Of a DNA stretch of 64,000 bases, positions 11,649 through 22,236 are shown piece by piece. Position 1 is the first letter of the stretch, and each line of letters opens with the position of its first letter. Position numbers and translations under genes: made by a program. The DNA lies in assembly GCA_022747635.1 (NCBI GenBank), contig JAKTNV010000005.1:86287969-86351968 (forward strand). Direction: 5' to 3'. The DNA is from Hetaerina americana. Taxonomy: Eukaryota > Arthropoda > Insecta > Odonata > Calopterygidae. The notes under the pieces are model-generated. The model worked only from the letters and a program-made list of their open reading frames with translations, searched no databases and had not been told where the DNA came from.

Positions 11649-14605
11649 GCTGCGAAATGACTTTGGGTAGCTCTTGGCTTTGAGCGACCCTAGAAACTTA
11701 TATAAGTGAGCTTCCTTATTTCCTCGAGAGGAGTTTTACTTGGGTATCCGACCTTGTCTAATGCCTTTCATTCGTCTCCACGGCTGGACCTTAGGGTTAC
11801 GCTGCTTTATTCTGTTTTAATACTCCCGTGAGTTTGACCCGTCAAAACAGATGGGTCCATAATCGCTCTTCTGAATAACTATTCAAAATGTCTATCGTCT
11901 CCCTTAAATTAATTGAGATGCATTGAAAGAACAATAGAAATTTTCTTTGAAACGCTTAAAATAGAACTCAGGTTCAGTAAAACTAACAATTTTAAGACGA
12001 AATTTCATTTACGCAAAAAACAAAAACGAAAGCTGCAATACCGTTAAAAATAATGAAGCTTATTTTTTAATGAAAGTAAATACACCAATTTCCTCTCTTA
12101 ATTGTACATACTGTTGTTACGGTGGGCTGTCATCCAGTTTTAAACTGTTTCATCGATTAAGCGAGATATCAAATACCCCTAATTGAGGGGCCAAACCGAA
12201 CACCCTTTCGCGGTAACGTACTCTTCCCTTTACCTATAAACCCGCATGGGCGATGGTTTTATGCGTAGAAGACAGAGAGCCCAACAGAACGGAGGGCATA
12301 ATGAACTTGGATGGGTCTCTAGGTATTGGTTGAGGGAAGGGTCTAGGTTTAAACCCCAACTCCCTCTCGCAAAATGATTTGAAACAATACCGTGCGATGG
12401 CTTAAATCAGTAAATTTCAAAACAAATCGCTTCCTTCAAAACGAATTATGAAGCTACATCAATGGATTTCCTGAGGAACCGTCAAGAATTTTCATTGACA
12501 TACATGGTATGTCTCAATAAGATTTCTATTCAGAGCCTGCAGTTGGATGGACTTACGCAAGATCGAGATTTCGAACGACCATGGTCTTACCAGACCTCAT
12601 TAACAGCCGAGCAAACAGCAACGATAGTAGCCTTACTACTCACTAAAACTACGCGCAGTACAGCCCTTTAATAATGGTTTGGTAGGTAATAGTAGGAAGT
12701 TGATAGGTGAGGGGGATAGAGAAAAAACTTCGTGTCCTAAGCCTGACAGGGTGTCTGAAGTTCACCCATTAACAGGCGACCTGACCTCTCCCCCTTAAAC
12801 CTTTGGTTGCCCAGAGAGATCTAAACCCTGATAATCTCTCGTTTTGTGGTCTTTCTGGGATTTGATTGTGTTTTTCGGGGTTTCAGAGTTGGAAAGGGTG
12901 TCAGCCGAGACATCGCCGGGATGAGAACCCTGACCCTTCCGGTTTTAATCGGAGCGCTTCCCGCCCGATATGAGTCACCAAACCGCGTCACAGAGGTTTT
13001 ATGTGTATTTGGGCACGTATCAATTCAACTGCAAATATTTATCATGACTTGATTTCTGATATGTAATTAAAGAACGGATATACGTGGAATGTCAAGTTAT
13101 CTTACCGGACTAACTTATATATGCGTACACGTATCTTACTCTGGTATTTTATTATTATCACTTATCAATGATAGTTTACCGGTTTAAAGTTGGTTTTGGA
13201 TGGAAAAGCAAGGAAATATTGGTAAATTAACTCTCAGAATATTTAAGTGGTTTTTTCTGTGTTTTTTCTTTGGTTACCGGTAAATGCTGCAGATATCCGC
13301 GGTTCGTGCTACTAAAGAATTTCACAAAAATTATGATTTAAGGCAATTTAATATAAGGACGCTTGCGTATATTTCAAAATGTTTAAGCCGGTTTAAGGAA
13401 ATTGTGAAATTTTCAATTTTTAATTTGACAGAACAATATTTATTTGTCGAATAAGATATTGGTGATGTTTTATAAGCTTTTACCGATTATTTAACGGCAT
13501 TTTACATCAATTGACTACACACCTGCCGTTGGTATCATGAGCTTATTGAATTACTTTAAAGATGCATAACTATTTACGGCATTTTATTAACTTTCCAATT
13601 CTTCGCGTAGAAATGGCGACCGAGTATGTGAAGCACTTATAATGTACCTGTACCTGTAATGGCAAATACTGTATACCTGAACGATTCGAGGATGAATTAA
13701 AGTCGGCGTCGATTTCAAAAGAAATAGCAAACGTAGATAAAGTCGTTCGCATAACATGGAAAGAGTTCGACGTAAATACATCAAGAGGAAAATAGCTCAC
13801 ATTAAAAGATTGTGTTCTTTTTCACAGACTTTATTTTAAGGTACCACGCGTTTCACTGACTTGCAGCAAATTAGAAAATCTTTCAATATGGATACTAAGT
13901 ACTTCCACGAAGTGAAGCCGGAAACCGTAGAGTATATTCGAGAAAAATCTCAATTTAAGTAAGTGTTCGACGGAAAAAGACAACCCATGTGCTAAAAAAG
14001 GATGATTTTACAGGTAGGAAAGCAATATATGAAAGAATTCGTGCCGGGCTTGGCACTATATGGACCAAAGCCATAGCAACTGCTCTTCGGACCCAAACGA
14101 AAGGAAGTCGAGAGAAAAATCGAAGATTTTATTACTGGAGTCGGATGTGAAAGGCCTAATGGTCAGAAAAGAGAAAATCAAGGAAAAATACAAAGGAGAG
14201 GTGGAGGGAAAGTCAATATGGAACACGATAAGAAAGAGAAGAAACAGGTTGATTGGACAAGAGTAGGCACATTGGGTTGTTAAGTTACAAAATAGAAGGG
14301 TTACCATAACGGAGGTGACAAAATACTTAGATTAGGTGGGGGCTGCAGTCACCAAAAACAATCTTCGGGTTTGATGACGAATGAGGTGAAGTCGTGTCCC
14401 AAAAGTGTGCACTTCCGATTGACCGTGATATATAAATATTAACACGAAGGAACTCTTGTGAACACCGAACCGTTTTCTTGATGGGTGAGAGGCCTGGCTT
14501 ACTTTTAGAAAAAATGATTTGCCGACCTGCGTGAAAATGGTTCACATTCCTTCATGTGCCGAATTCGAGCTTGTGACACACACACACCCACATATGAATA
14601 TAGTT
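11649..14605. other. Intergenic stretch, no gene recognised
   Basis: AT-rich sequence. Short frames such as 13570-13800 and 14056-14307 are open but show no domain. A CA-rich tract lies at 14576-14590. Nothing else could be supported. Confidence 0.4.
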
Positions 14606-14617
14606 AAATATCAAAAT

Positions 14618-14796
14618 TAGACAAATTGAGTAGCTTCAGGCGTGACGTGGTGGAAGTCGAACATAATGAATCACTGATCGTAGCATTTTTCCACTTGATA
14701 AAATGTTTATTTTCACCTGATGATGATGAAATAAATCGAAACCCGGTCGTAAAATAAAAATTTTATCAAGTGGAGAAGTGCGGCGATCAGTTATTC
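14618..14796 (+). mobile_element. Compact hammerhead-bearing inverted-repeat element, copy 1
   Basis: Imperfect inverted arms at 14666-14704 and 14760-14798 surround a hammerhead-like core. The left end shares CTTCAGGCG..AC.TGGTGGAA.TC (14634-14659) with the element at 62259-62434. The 8 bp ATCAAAAT occurs at 14610-14617 and 14797-14804, a likely target duplication. Length is about 179 bp, close to the 176 bp of the other copy. It has no coding capacity. The combination of a shared 5' segment, equal size and flanking direct repeats suggests a non-coding retroposon. Confidence 0.6.
14691..14773 (+). ncRNA. Hammerhead-ribozyme-like RNA (best core in the window)
   Basis: Core elements occur in the right order: CTGATGA (14717-14723), extra T, 3-pair stem II (GAT/ATC, loop GAAATAA), GAAAC (14738-14742), loop CCG, GTC (14746-14748). 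A15.1-C15.2 can pair with G16.2-U16.1 to give a two-pair stem III. Stem I is long: C14716/G14749 and A14715/U14750, then after a bulged C eight pairs (14706-14713 with 14751-14758), then fourteen pairs (14691-14704 with 14760-14773). Predicted cleavage lies between 14748 and 14749, type I topology. Very short stem III is known from Penelope-like and retrozyme hammerheads. The extra base after CTGATGA and the weak stem II are reasons for caution. Confidence 0.55.
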
Positions 14797-14829
14797 ATCA
14801 AAATAGAAGTTCAGGAACTAGGGTAGGTG

Positions 14830-15550
14830 GAGCTGTTATCTGAGAAGTTTCCTTATCCCAATCTCAGAAGTGTTCTGGGCCAACATGGTCAAAGTAGTGG
14901 GGGTATAAGAAGAACTGCGTTAGGCAAAGAAGCGCTCACAAGGTGGAGATTGATGACAGGAACCTTGAGTAAGAAGATTAGGGAATGGCCCACCAAAACT
15001 TAAACATGGAGCGTGGTTTTGTGTGGCACGGAAAAATGTCTATTGAAGCTAGATGATAGCCGTTTTGAGATGTGGGTGTGGAGAAGGATGGAGAAGGTGA
15101 AGCGGACAGAAGAGTAAGCAAACGGGGAAGTGCTTGGCATGGTGGGGGAGGAGACAGGATTGTTGGGAGAAATCCAAAGGAGGCAGGAAAGTTGGACGCA
15201 GAGCATTTTGGCTGGCAATGAGATTTTGAAGATTGTGACAGATAGATACAGGATTGGGGCGAAATTGAGACCAAATGGTCCTTTCTTCCAATTAATCGAT
15301 TAGAAGGGAGGTCGTGAGGTAATCAAAGAAGGGGTAGGAATAGGATAGGGATGTTGGACGAGATTAAGGGAGGAAAGAAGTATATATACCGAATTGAAGA
15401 GGGTCTTATTGTAGTGTCGGATATCAGTTCGTGTTTTTGTCAGGAGAGGCAAGTAAATATATTTCTTTACAATTTTATGGACTGTGTCTATCCAAAACCT
15501 ACCATAACCAGTAGAATATTAATAATAATACACGTATTGTATTATTATTA
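14830..15550 (+). mobile_element. 5'-truncated non-LTR retrotransposon (LINE family L), copy 1
   Basis: Degenerate C-terminal part of a reverse transcriptase ORF, alignable with 51508-52155: the hydrophobic GSVL-type segment, then FEMWVWRRMEKVKRTE, then MVGEE. The 3' UTR ends with the CCTACC...GGTAG hairpin-like motif at about 15497-15514 and a short AAT tail (15519-15532). Frameshifts and stops make it non-functional. Clade (CR1/RTE/Jockey-like) is not resolved. Confidence 0.75.
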
Positions 15551-15647
15551 ATATATTACCGGTGAGGGAAAGTTGAAAAGCACTTTGAAGAGAGAGTTCA
15601 AAAGTAAGTGAAACCGTTTGGGAGTAAACGGGTGTTAGCCGAAATTT

Positions 15648-15719
15648 TCAGACCCTCTGAAACCGAGACATATCTCGAGATATATCTTGAGATATATCTC
15701 GTTTTCAGAGGGTCTGAAT
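15648..15719. repeat. 72 bp near-perfect palindrome
   Basis: Arms of about 35 bp: TTCAGACCCTCTGAAA at the left pairs with TTTTCAGAGGGTCTGAA at the right. The centre is built of ATATCTCGAGATAT-like units. Only a few mismatches. It could be a tiny hairpin transposon end product; no target duplication was found. Confidence 0.75.
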
Positions 15720-15847
15720 CGAACATATGATAATAAATTATAGCCTTACATCTAGAGAACGAACTGTGTGAAATTATTCAACACCCTCCGAAGTACCGAA
15801 ATCAACCTTTTGATCATGAATCATGAGAAGTCGAATGAAATACTTAC

Positions 15848-15892
15848 GGAAATAGCGGCGACGAGCGCGAGGAAGACAAGGAAACCTTTCAT
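15848..15892 (-). CDS. First coding exon of a secreted protein (signal peptide only)
   Basis: From the ATG at 15892 the minus strand reads MKGFLVFLALVAAIS. It is followed at once by a consensus donor GTAAGT (15842-15847), phase 0. A lysine, a hydrophobic core and small residues at the end make a textbook signal peptide. A first exon of 10-15 codons holding only this is typical of arthropod cuticular proteins and other small secreted proteins (established pattern). A TATA/initiator-like promoter sits just upstream at 15927-15955. I did not find the second exon between here and position 1, so the product is unknown; cuticular protein is a guess. The gene may continue beyond the window, or the locus may be dead. 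Confidence 0.6.
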
Positions 15893-15923
15893 GCTTAGGC
15901 TAGATGATAGATTACTTTCTTCT

Positions 15924-15955
15924 CACTGCTCCGCACCCCACACACATATATATAC
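15924..15955 (-). promoter_or_regulatory. TATA box plus initiator for the signal-peptide exon
   Basis: On the minus strand a TATATATA run (15954-15947) lies about 27 bases before a GCAGTG initiator-like site (A opposite 15927), matching arthropod TATA/TCAGT spacing. The start codon follows about 35 bases downstream. The TATA run lies in a TA/CA repeat, so part of the match could be chance. Confidence 0.5.
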
Positions 15956-15959
15956 ACAC

Positions 15960-18465
15960 ATATCACTGAAATGAAAGATGTATGCATAACATGCTCCGGA
16001 ATTCCGCATCGCGACTTTTAATTCTCTGTTTCCGTCCGGCATATTGACTTCAGTGTCCGTGTATATATGTCCGCGCCATTAAGGTCGGAAAATAGGCGAA
16101 TCCTTATTCGCTTGGATGAAATGAAATGGGAGGCTGACTGTCGTGTGCGTGCCACGAATTTAATGACGGAAGAATATTGCAATACCACCAATGTTTTATT
16201 TTTTGCCACTCTACAAGCGAGGTCATTTTCTTCACTAGAGAATCTCCGAGGACGCATTGTTCGGGGGGCGCCGGGAGGCGTGTGAGGTGGGAGTCCCGCC
16301 TCGTCGGTCGCCTCGGACCGGTAGTTCATCATCCCTCGAACACGGGATGATGAGGCGGATGAATTCATAATAATTAATCTGGAATTCCGGTAACTATCGT
16401 AAACGGGGACGGGGGAATGGAAGTTAAAGCATCGCAAATAAAATAATTCTGAAGAACCGAAAACAAGAGCATCTTTTTTTGTAAAGTTTTTATTTTAGTT
16501 TGACATCATGATTTGAAATTATTATTTTTTCAGGAATCTATTATTTATATCTAGATTTTTAATAGGTCTTAGGCACCGAAGTAATTGTGAGTTTCATATT
16601 TCGTAACACTTGCACAGTTAAGGAAAGGGTTCTTTTAAAATTCTCGACGTTGATATTTCTCAAATGCACGTTTTAAAATTATTAACAGTCGTTTACCTAC
16701 AAGAGGTAAATGAATTTCGCGAAATTAGAGTAACATTCGTGGTTCGATCACTAAAAGAAGTCATTTTTCAGCTGGACGTAATTTATCTTCGTGTCATTCA
16801 AAGTACTGTTTCTTCCCCTCTCTCTTATCTTAAGTTTTCAGAATCCTTGCTCATCTAAAGTTTTACATAATCTCTTCTACCAGTCTTCAGAATTTTATCT
16901 CTTTCCATTCACTTCTCTTGCCTTTCTCGAATTTCTCCAAGCAATTTCTCTTCTATAGTTCTCCCCACCCAAAAGACAAAAACACCCGATCTACATTTTA
17001 TCTCTTCTCTCAAAGTTAAAGTTCCAAAAAAATGCAACATAACCCTCCAATCTAATTCAAAACTCGATAAATTCTTTCTCTGAAAATACAGGTTCCCTGT
17101 ATTACGTGCTTCGCAATTTAATTTTGATTTTTCGACTGTGTGAGAAGAAAAGGCTTACACTCTTCTCGTTTTGACTTGGACAAGCCTAAGCACTCATTTT
17201 CCCTTGAGTTGTCAAATCGAGTGATCAAACCCAGATGGTTATCAGTTCTGGGCTCAGTTCAGTTCCTCAAAGCAAAAAGTTCAGTTAGACGTCCCTCAAA
17301 CGCAGATTTAAAAGCGATATAAGCTTTACTCGTGGCTGCGTTATCGACGGCGTCCATTGCACATGATGGGACCGACTCAGAATCAGAATGTGAAATGGGA
17401 AATAATAGAGTATCCTAGACGAATAAGCAGTCCTCTGCATTTATTCCATCGAAAGCGTAGTGAAAGTTACTCGCCGGCTTCGGCATTCCTCCGGCAACAC
17501 AGCAACTCACCGAATTCTTCCATTTCTCCTTCATTGATTTAAAAAATAGAAGTGATAGAATCCTCTAGAGTAAAATATTTCTAAGATAAACAAGTTCTGC
17601 ATCCAGACGTCCACGTGTGTGCATTAGACAAATGACAATCGTTGTTAAGATCGAGAGTTTGAATGTGCGCAACTCCGCACATGCGGTAGGTTGGAAAATG
17701 CCAAATGAGGAGCGAAGAGTGTTGGATTTGACCTTTACAACTAAGCGGATGGGATCACACTCGTGGAGCAGCCTTGTTACTTACAATTCCTCGAGGGGAA
17801 CAATCGATAGTAATGGGTGGCTCTAGTGCCATGATAGGGGAAGGTAGCAGTCGGGGGGGAAAGGATGAAAGAAGAGTAGGGTTTAGCCACCAAGAATGAT
17901 CGCGAAGGGAAATCGAAAAAGTTTTACAAGAAAAAGAGTTTGTAAAAATGACTTACTCTTGGCTCAAACGCCACCTCAGTGAATATGCTAGGAGAAACAT
18001 ATTAATATCATTTAGATTGCATCATGGTCAGACAAAAATTAAGGAACAGTGCCATCAACTCATACAACTTCCTGGGGGCGGATGCATATTCACATGATAA
18101 TGGATAATGTAGTTTTTATGAAATGCAATGCAAAATTCGAAAGGATTAGGACGGAATGTGGAAAGGCGGGTGGAACTTAAATAGGGGAATAGAAGGATTA
18201 AAACAGGAAGCAAGAGGCTAAGAGGATTAAGAAGCGATTGATCACAGGATAGAGATGATTAAGAGGATGGGAGAGTGGAGGCAATATGAGAACGCTAACA
18301 CAGAGAAGGGGAGAAAAACGAACAAAGAATTAAATAATAAAATTATTTTGGCAGATTAGGGTTGACAAAGCTGATGGAGGTTTATTGGGATATATGACAG
18401 ACAGGATCGTCGACTGATTCGAAAGCTGCATGTGAATCAGATGGCATACTACTCTTAGTTATTAT
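15960..18465. other. Intergenic stretch, no gene recognised
   Basis: Contains a 139-codon open frame at 16018-16437 (minus) without recognisable domain or splice structure, then AT-rich DNA. 16790-17000 is pyrimidine-rich. No repeat could be defined. Confidence 0.4.
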
Positions 18466-18530
18466 AATTCATAGTCTACCGTTTAAGGTAGGTTTTCGTT
18501 AGCAAAAAACTGAAATGCCTACATTTCTTA
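18466..18530 (-). repeat. Short LINE 3' end with conserved hairpin
   Basis: CTACCGTTTAAGGTAG at about 18478-18493 is the minus-strand version of the hairpin seen at the 3' ends of the LINE copies near 43870 and 52125. The flanking sequence also resembles 47785-47850. It is a strongly truncated 3' end with no coding part. Confidence 0.5.
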
Positions 18531-18570
18531 ACCTCGTTTGAAATGACGCAACCGATCACCCTACACTACA

Positions 18571-18960
18571 ATATTATTATTATTAAAAATACACATGTGC
18601 TGATAGACATTGTCAGGTGGCACACAAGTCCCAAATAATCGCAAAAGATAATAGATAAAATCAGACTTCAAAACAGAAATCTCTTTAACAAAACAAGCGA
18701 ATCCCCATCCCATTTACAACCATTAATTAGCAAGAAAAAAAGATAAATTAAAAAAATTAAGCTATTACATATAATACAATACACCACACATCAATCAAAT
18801 TATTACATATATACCTTACATCTATTCTTAAAAGTATACACTCTGTTAGGAAAGGGCTCGAATGTTTTTGCAGGTAAGGTGTTCCAATCAATAATTGTTC
18901 TATTTAGAAAAGAAATTTTTTAAAAATTTGTTCTCTGTGCCCGGCATTTTACCTTAAATT
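18571..18960 (-). mobile_element. Non-LTR retrotransposon 3' fragment, second family
   Basis: The minus strand encodes, with one frameshift, the C-terminal motif NRTIIDWNTLPAKTF...FKNRCKVYM. This is the usual end of many LINE reverse-transcriptase ORFs (R-T-I-x-D-W-N-x-L-P). It is followed by about 230 bp of A/T-rich 3' UTR and an ATT-type (AAT on the minus strand) tail at 18571-18585. Confidence 0.65.
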
Positions 18961-19019
18961 TCATTACTTATACTATTCTTCAATTCCGCATAGATTCGAT
19001 CTTCGTTCATTTCTTCCTA

Positions 19020-19475
19020 CTTTACCTCTCTTGCCTAACGTTTTTATCACAGTCTTCAACATTCATAGCCAATCAAAATTCCCTGCATCAACCTATCCTG
19101 CCTCCTCTGAATTTCTACCAGCAATCCTCTCTCCTCCCCCACCATGCCTTGTACTTCTTTGTTTGTTTTCCTTTCCGTTAATTTCACCTTTTCCATCCTT
19201 CTGCACACCCACATTTCAAAAACCCCCAATTGGTGTGCATCTTCTTTCTTCGAAGACCTTTCCTCACCATACACCTCCCTCCCCCCACCTTCCGTGTAAA
19301 CTTTTCAGCGAGTCTTTTCTTAACCTGCTTGTTCAATACTCCTGTCATCCATACCCATCTTTAAGTGAAAACTTCTTTGCATAACTCAATTCTTCATCTT
19401 AAATCCTTAGTACATTGATCATCTTTGTACAAAAACAATTCCAAGTTAAGCAAACTTTTACATCTCCTCTGGTGT
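19020..19475 (-). mobile_element. 5'-truncated LINE family L, copy 2
   Basis: The minus strand encodes FEMWVCRRMEKVKLTERKTN followed by MVGEERG, the same segment as the copies at 14830, 43477 and 51508. Stops and frameshifts are present. The plus-strand frame at 19031-19384 is a shadow of it. Confidence 0.75.
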
Positions 19476-19485
19476 TTGCCCTCCT

Positions 19486-19560
19486 TAGGCGGTAGAAGGG
19501 ACTTCATAGTCTCAATCTCGCCCCAAAATAAAGACGACTATCAATCTATCCTATTTAAAC
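19486..19560 (+). repeat. SINE family B 3' tail segment
   Basis: GGTAGAAGGGACTTCATAGT followed by CTCAATCTCGCCC resembles the 3' body of the SINE at 26151-26358 (GGTGGAAGAAGGGACTATAA, then CTCAACCTTACCC). It has no tRNA-like head, so it is either a truncated SINE or the LINE tail from which the SINE tail derives. Confidence 0.45.
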
Positions 19561-19967
19561 GTCGAATTTAGCCTTCCTCTTTCTCGAAAACCTCATAACC
19601 TCTGTTTTGTTTCATTGCTTCTCATCATATACCTATCACGCTGATTTTCTAATGAATCTTAATAATAACGAAACTAAATAAAAACCTTATAAAAGGAAGT
19701 CCAGTTCATCTTTTTCTGCAAATTCGGCATCGCAGATATTTGCGAATTTCCCCGAGAAACTCGACCTATCTCATTTAGTAGATTCAGTGTTGATAATGTA
19801 AATCCTCAAATTCCAGACATTACTCTTTTCATATCCTACCTTTTTGGGCTAAAATTAGTAGTGTTTAGAGCTTAGTCGTGGTTAAAAATATGCCAAGGTA
19901 GAGTAAACAAAATAACGAGAAATGAGTTTATGAATTCTGTAAGGTCAAAATAATTCCTTGTCATGCA

Positions 19968-20085
19968 ATTGGTAGTAGTAGTTTTAAGGGGAGGCGACCG
20001 ACAGCTAAGGTCATTTGCGCCATAGGGGATGGACAGGAAAGGATGAAGGGTGGAGAGAAACCCGTCGCAGGAACATACGCCAGAG
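19968..20085 (-). repeat. SINE family A, copy 3 (5'-truncated)
   Basis: Starts with the GTAGTAGTAG tail and the shared 3' body (AGGCGACCGACAGCTAAGG), but stops after about 115 bp, before the tRNA-like head. Truncation at the 5' side is expected for target-primed reverse transcription. Confidence 0.75.
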
Positions 20086-20357
20086 ACTAATCTTAATTAT
20101 AACTCGCTGTTTCATTTATGAAAAGTCACAAAGGCACGGAATTAGTCAAATGTGCAAATTTCCCGGAATGTTACCAGTGGGAACATTGTCAAACAAAAAT
20201 AGAAAATGTGACGAATCGGCTTAGTGGGGTCATTGGGGTCACTATATTCCGTCACTTACTCTCCATCCTTCAGCTGTAAGTGTCCTCACATTTCGGAGTT
20301 AGAGGTATTATGTCGTTCAGGAACCCGAAATTAGTCATTGTGGATTGGACGAAAATT

Positions 20358-20658
20358 AGAGATCATCTTAGTAGTAGTAGTATTTAAGGGAGGCGACCGA
20401 GAGCTGAGGTCATTTGCGCCATTAGGAATGGACAGGAACGTATGAAGGGTGGAAACCCGGCGTCGGCATTAGCCTAATCTTAACGAAAGGCGCCAAGGGG
20501 TCCGTAGTTTAATTTCCCATCCGACGGACGGTGCACTCACTCAAAGTGCCCTCCACAAAGCACCTCAAGTAGGAATCGGGATACCACTGAAAAATATCTG
20601 CCGCCGCTGGGATTCGCACCCGGGCCCCCTGGGTGGAAAGCCAGTAAGAGATCATCTT
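20358..20658 (-). repeat. SINE family A, copy 4 with 12 bp target-site duplication
   Basis: A complete minus-strand copy: GTAGTAGTAG tail at 20371, shared body, and B box on the minus strand (GGTGCGAATCCC) near 20610. It is bounded by AGAGATCATCTT at both 20358-20369 and 20647-20658. The exact duplication defines the SINE as 20370-20646 and shows retrotransposition. Confidence 0.9.
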
Positions 20659-20659
20659 C

Positions 20660-22150
20660 TATGCAATGCCGTGCTCCACCCTGAAATCTGCTTGGTATCC
20701 ATATAACAGATGATCGTTGATAATATCTGATTGATGAAGTGTAATTTCCTTAAAATACCAGCAGGTGATAGATAGATATCTTAAATGATTAGGTAACTTC
20801 CGAGGCGGAGGATAAGAGTCATTTTCGACTCGAGTTTTAATGGTGATTAAAATCGCAAAAGAGAAAAATTTATTTAAAAAGTTACTAATAAAAGCTAGTG
20901 ACCTTATTCTATTGATGATAAGTATGCCGAATGTATTGCATTACCGTTTAATTTGCTTGTACTTTACGTTTTTCCGTAGTAGAGCATTTGAAATAGATAC
21001 ACTTATGTATTAAGTTACCAATATACATTTATGAAATACATATGTGTTCGCGGGCGTGGAAGACTCACAATTTAATTTCAACAAACTAGAGAACTCACTT
21101 AGAATTTTAAACGATTCATAGCCTTCCCTTATCAATACTAAGATTAAGACTATTCTTGCTCTGGAGATGAGTGCTATTCCATGGAACCAATTCTCGCGAA
21201 GAAATGCCTCGAACATTGATGGCGTGCTGCTCTCTGCCCAATTAAACCTAGTTTCGGCAAAATTTGCCGAAGGATGACTTCAAAATTACGGTTGCTAATA
21301 GGAAAAGTGTCTGGAAACATGTTTGCATCGATGATGATTGAGAAGTAACGACATCATTCAGACTTTGCGTACCATAGAAAATATATGTCTTCACCCTTTG
21401 GTCTACGAGAAAAGTTGAGAAATTTGTTTCAAGGTCACTTTAATTTGGATAAAATCGTTTTCAAAGCAGTCTAAAAATAATTCACAGTAAATTTAGAAGT
21501 GGCCAAGTATATGCGTTCATTGAAGAAAAAACCGGTTATAAATGATGTATTCGACGCTTATGAAATATAATATAGGTATAGAATATGATATAGGTATAGA
21601 ATATAGGTATATAATATAGGCATAAATATGAAGAAAACTCAATACAACCTCACAGTACCGATAGCCAAGGTTGCGTGAGTTGCCTAATCACCCATATTAT
21701 GATTGTATTATTCAAATTATTCAATCAATCATTACGTAAGAAAATCGAGAACTACCTCTTAAGAAGCTTTAGACTTTCGTTTCTCGATTGCAAATGAAAT
21801 ATTGTCTCTGATGGAAAATCGAGATTTTTTGGAATGTTATTTGCCTAGTGAGTCAACTCACAGTACATCTCATTTCTCCTCATTGTATGGTGAAAATAAT
21901 CATTGTATTACTACATGCACAGAGAGGATATTTGGTACACATTTGTCATGGTGTAATGTTAAATGGTTTTGTAGTTACCGCTGGGTCACGTGATCTCCAA
22001 ATGAAAAACGAAATTTAAGGGGAGATGCTGTCAGAAGTTGTATTAGAATATGGTTTAGTGGGTTGGAAAATGATGTAACGGAGAAATAGTCCGAGTTTCG
22101 ATTAAATTAGGATTCGTGAGTTATTCTTCTGTTATTGTTAGTATGTTATC
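20660..22150. other. Intergenic region upstream of the ANKFY1-like gene
   Basis: No gene seen. A short tandem repeat of TATAGGTATAGAATA-like units lies at 21563-21622. CpG is normal here, in contrast to the gene body that follows. Confidence 0.5.
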
Positions 22151-22217
22151 TTGATTTTCAAAGGTGGAATAGAATTTGTCCGTTGTTTGCCCTGTCGTTT
22201 TTCGCAAGTGTCTTCTA

Positions 22218-22236
22218 ATGGCTCATCCGGTGAATA
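22218..22236 (+). CDS. ANKFY1: ANKFY1-like exon 1
   Basis: Six codons plus one base (MAHPVN+1), ending at donor GTAAGT. Joining to exon 2 makes ACT (Thr). An in-frame TAG 45 bases upstream and no intervening ATG support this start. The longer open frame beginning at 22303 reads through the intron and is not the real start. Confidence 0.8.

Noticed and set aside
16018..16437. 139-codon minus frame
   Set aside because: No domain and no splice or promoter association; composition matches surrounding non-coding DNA.
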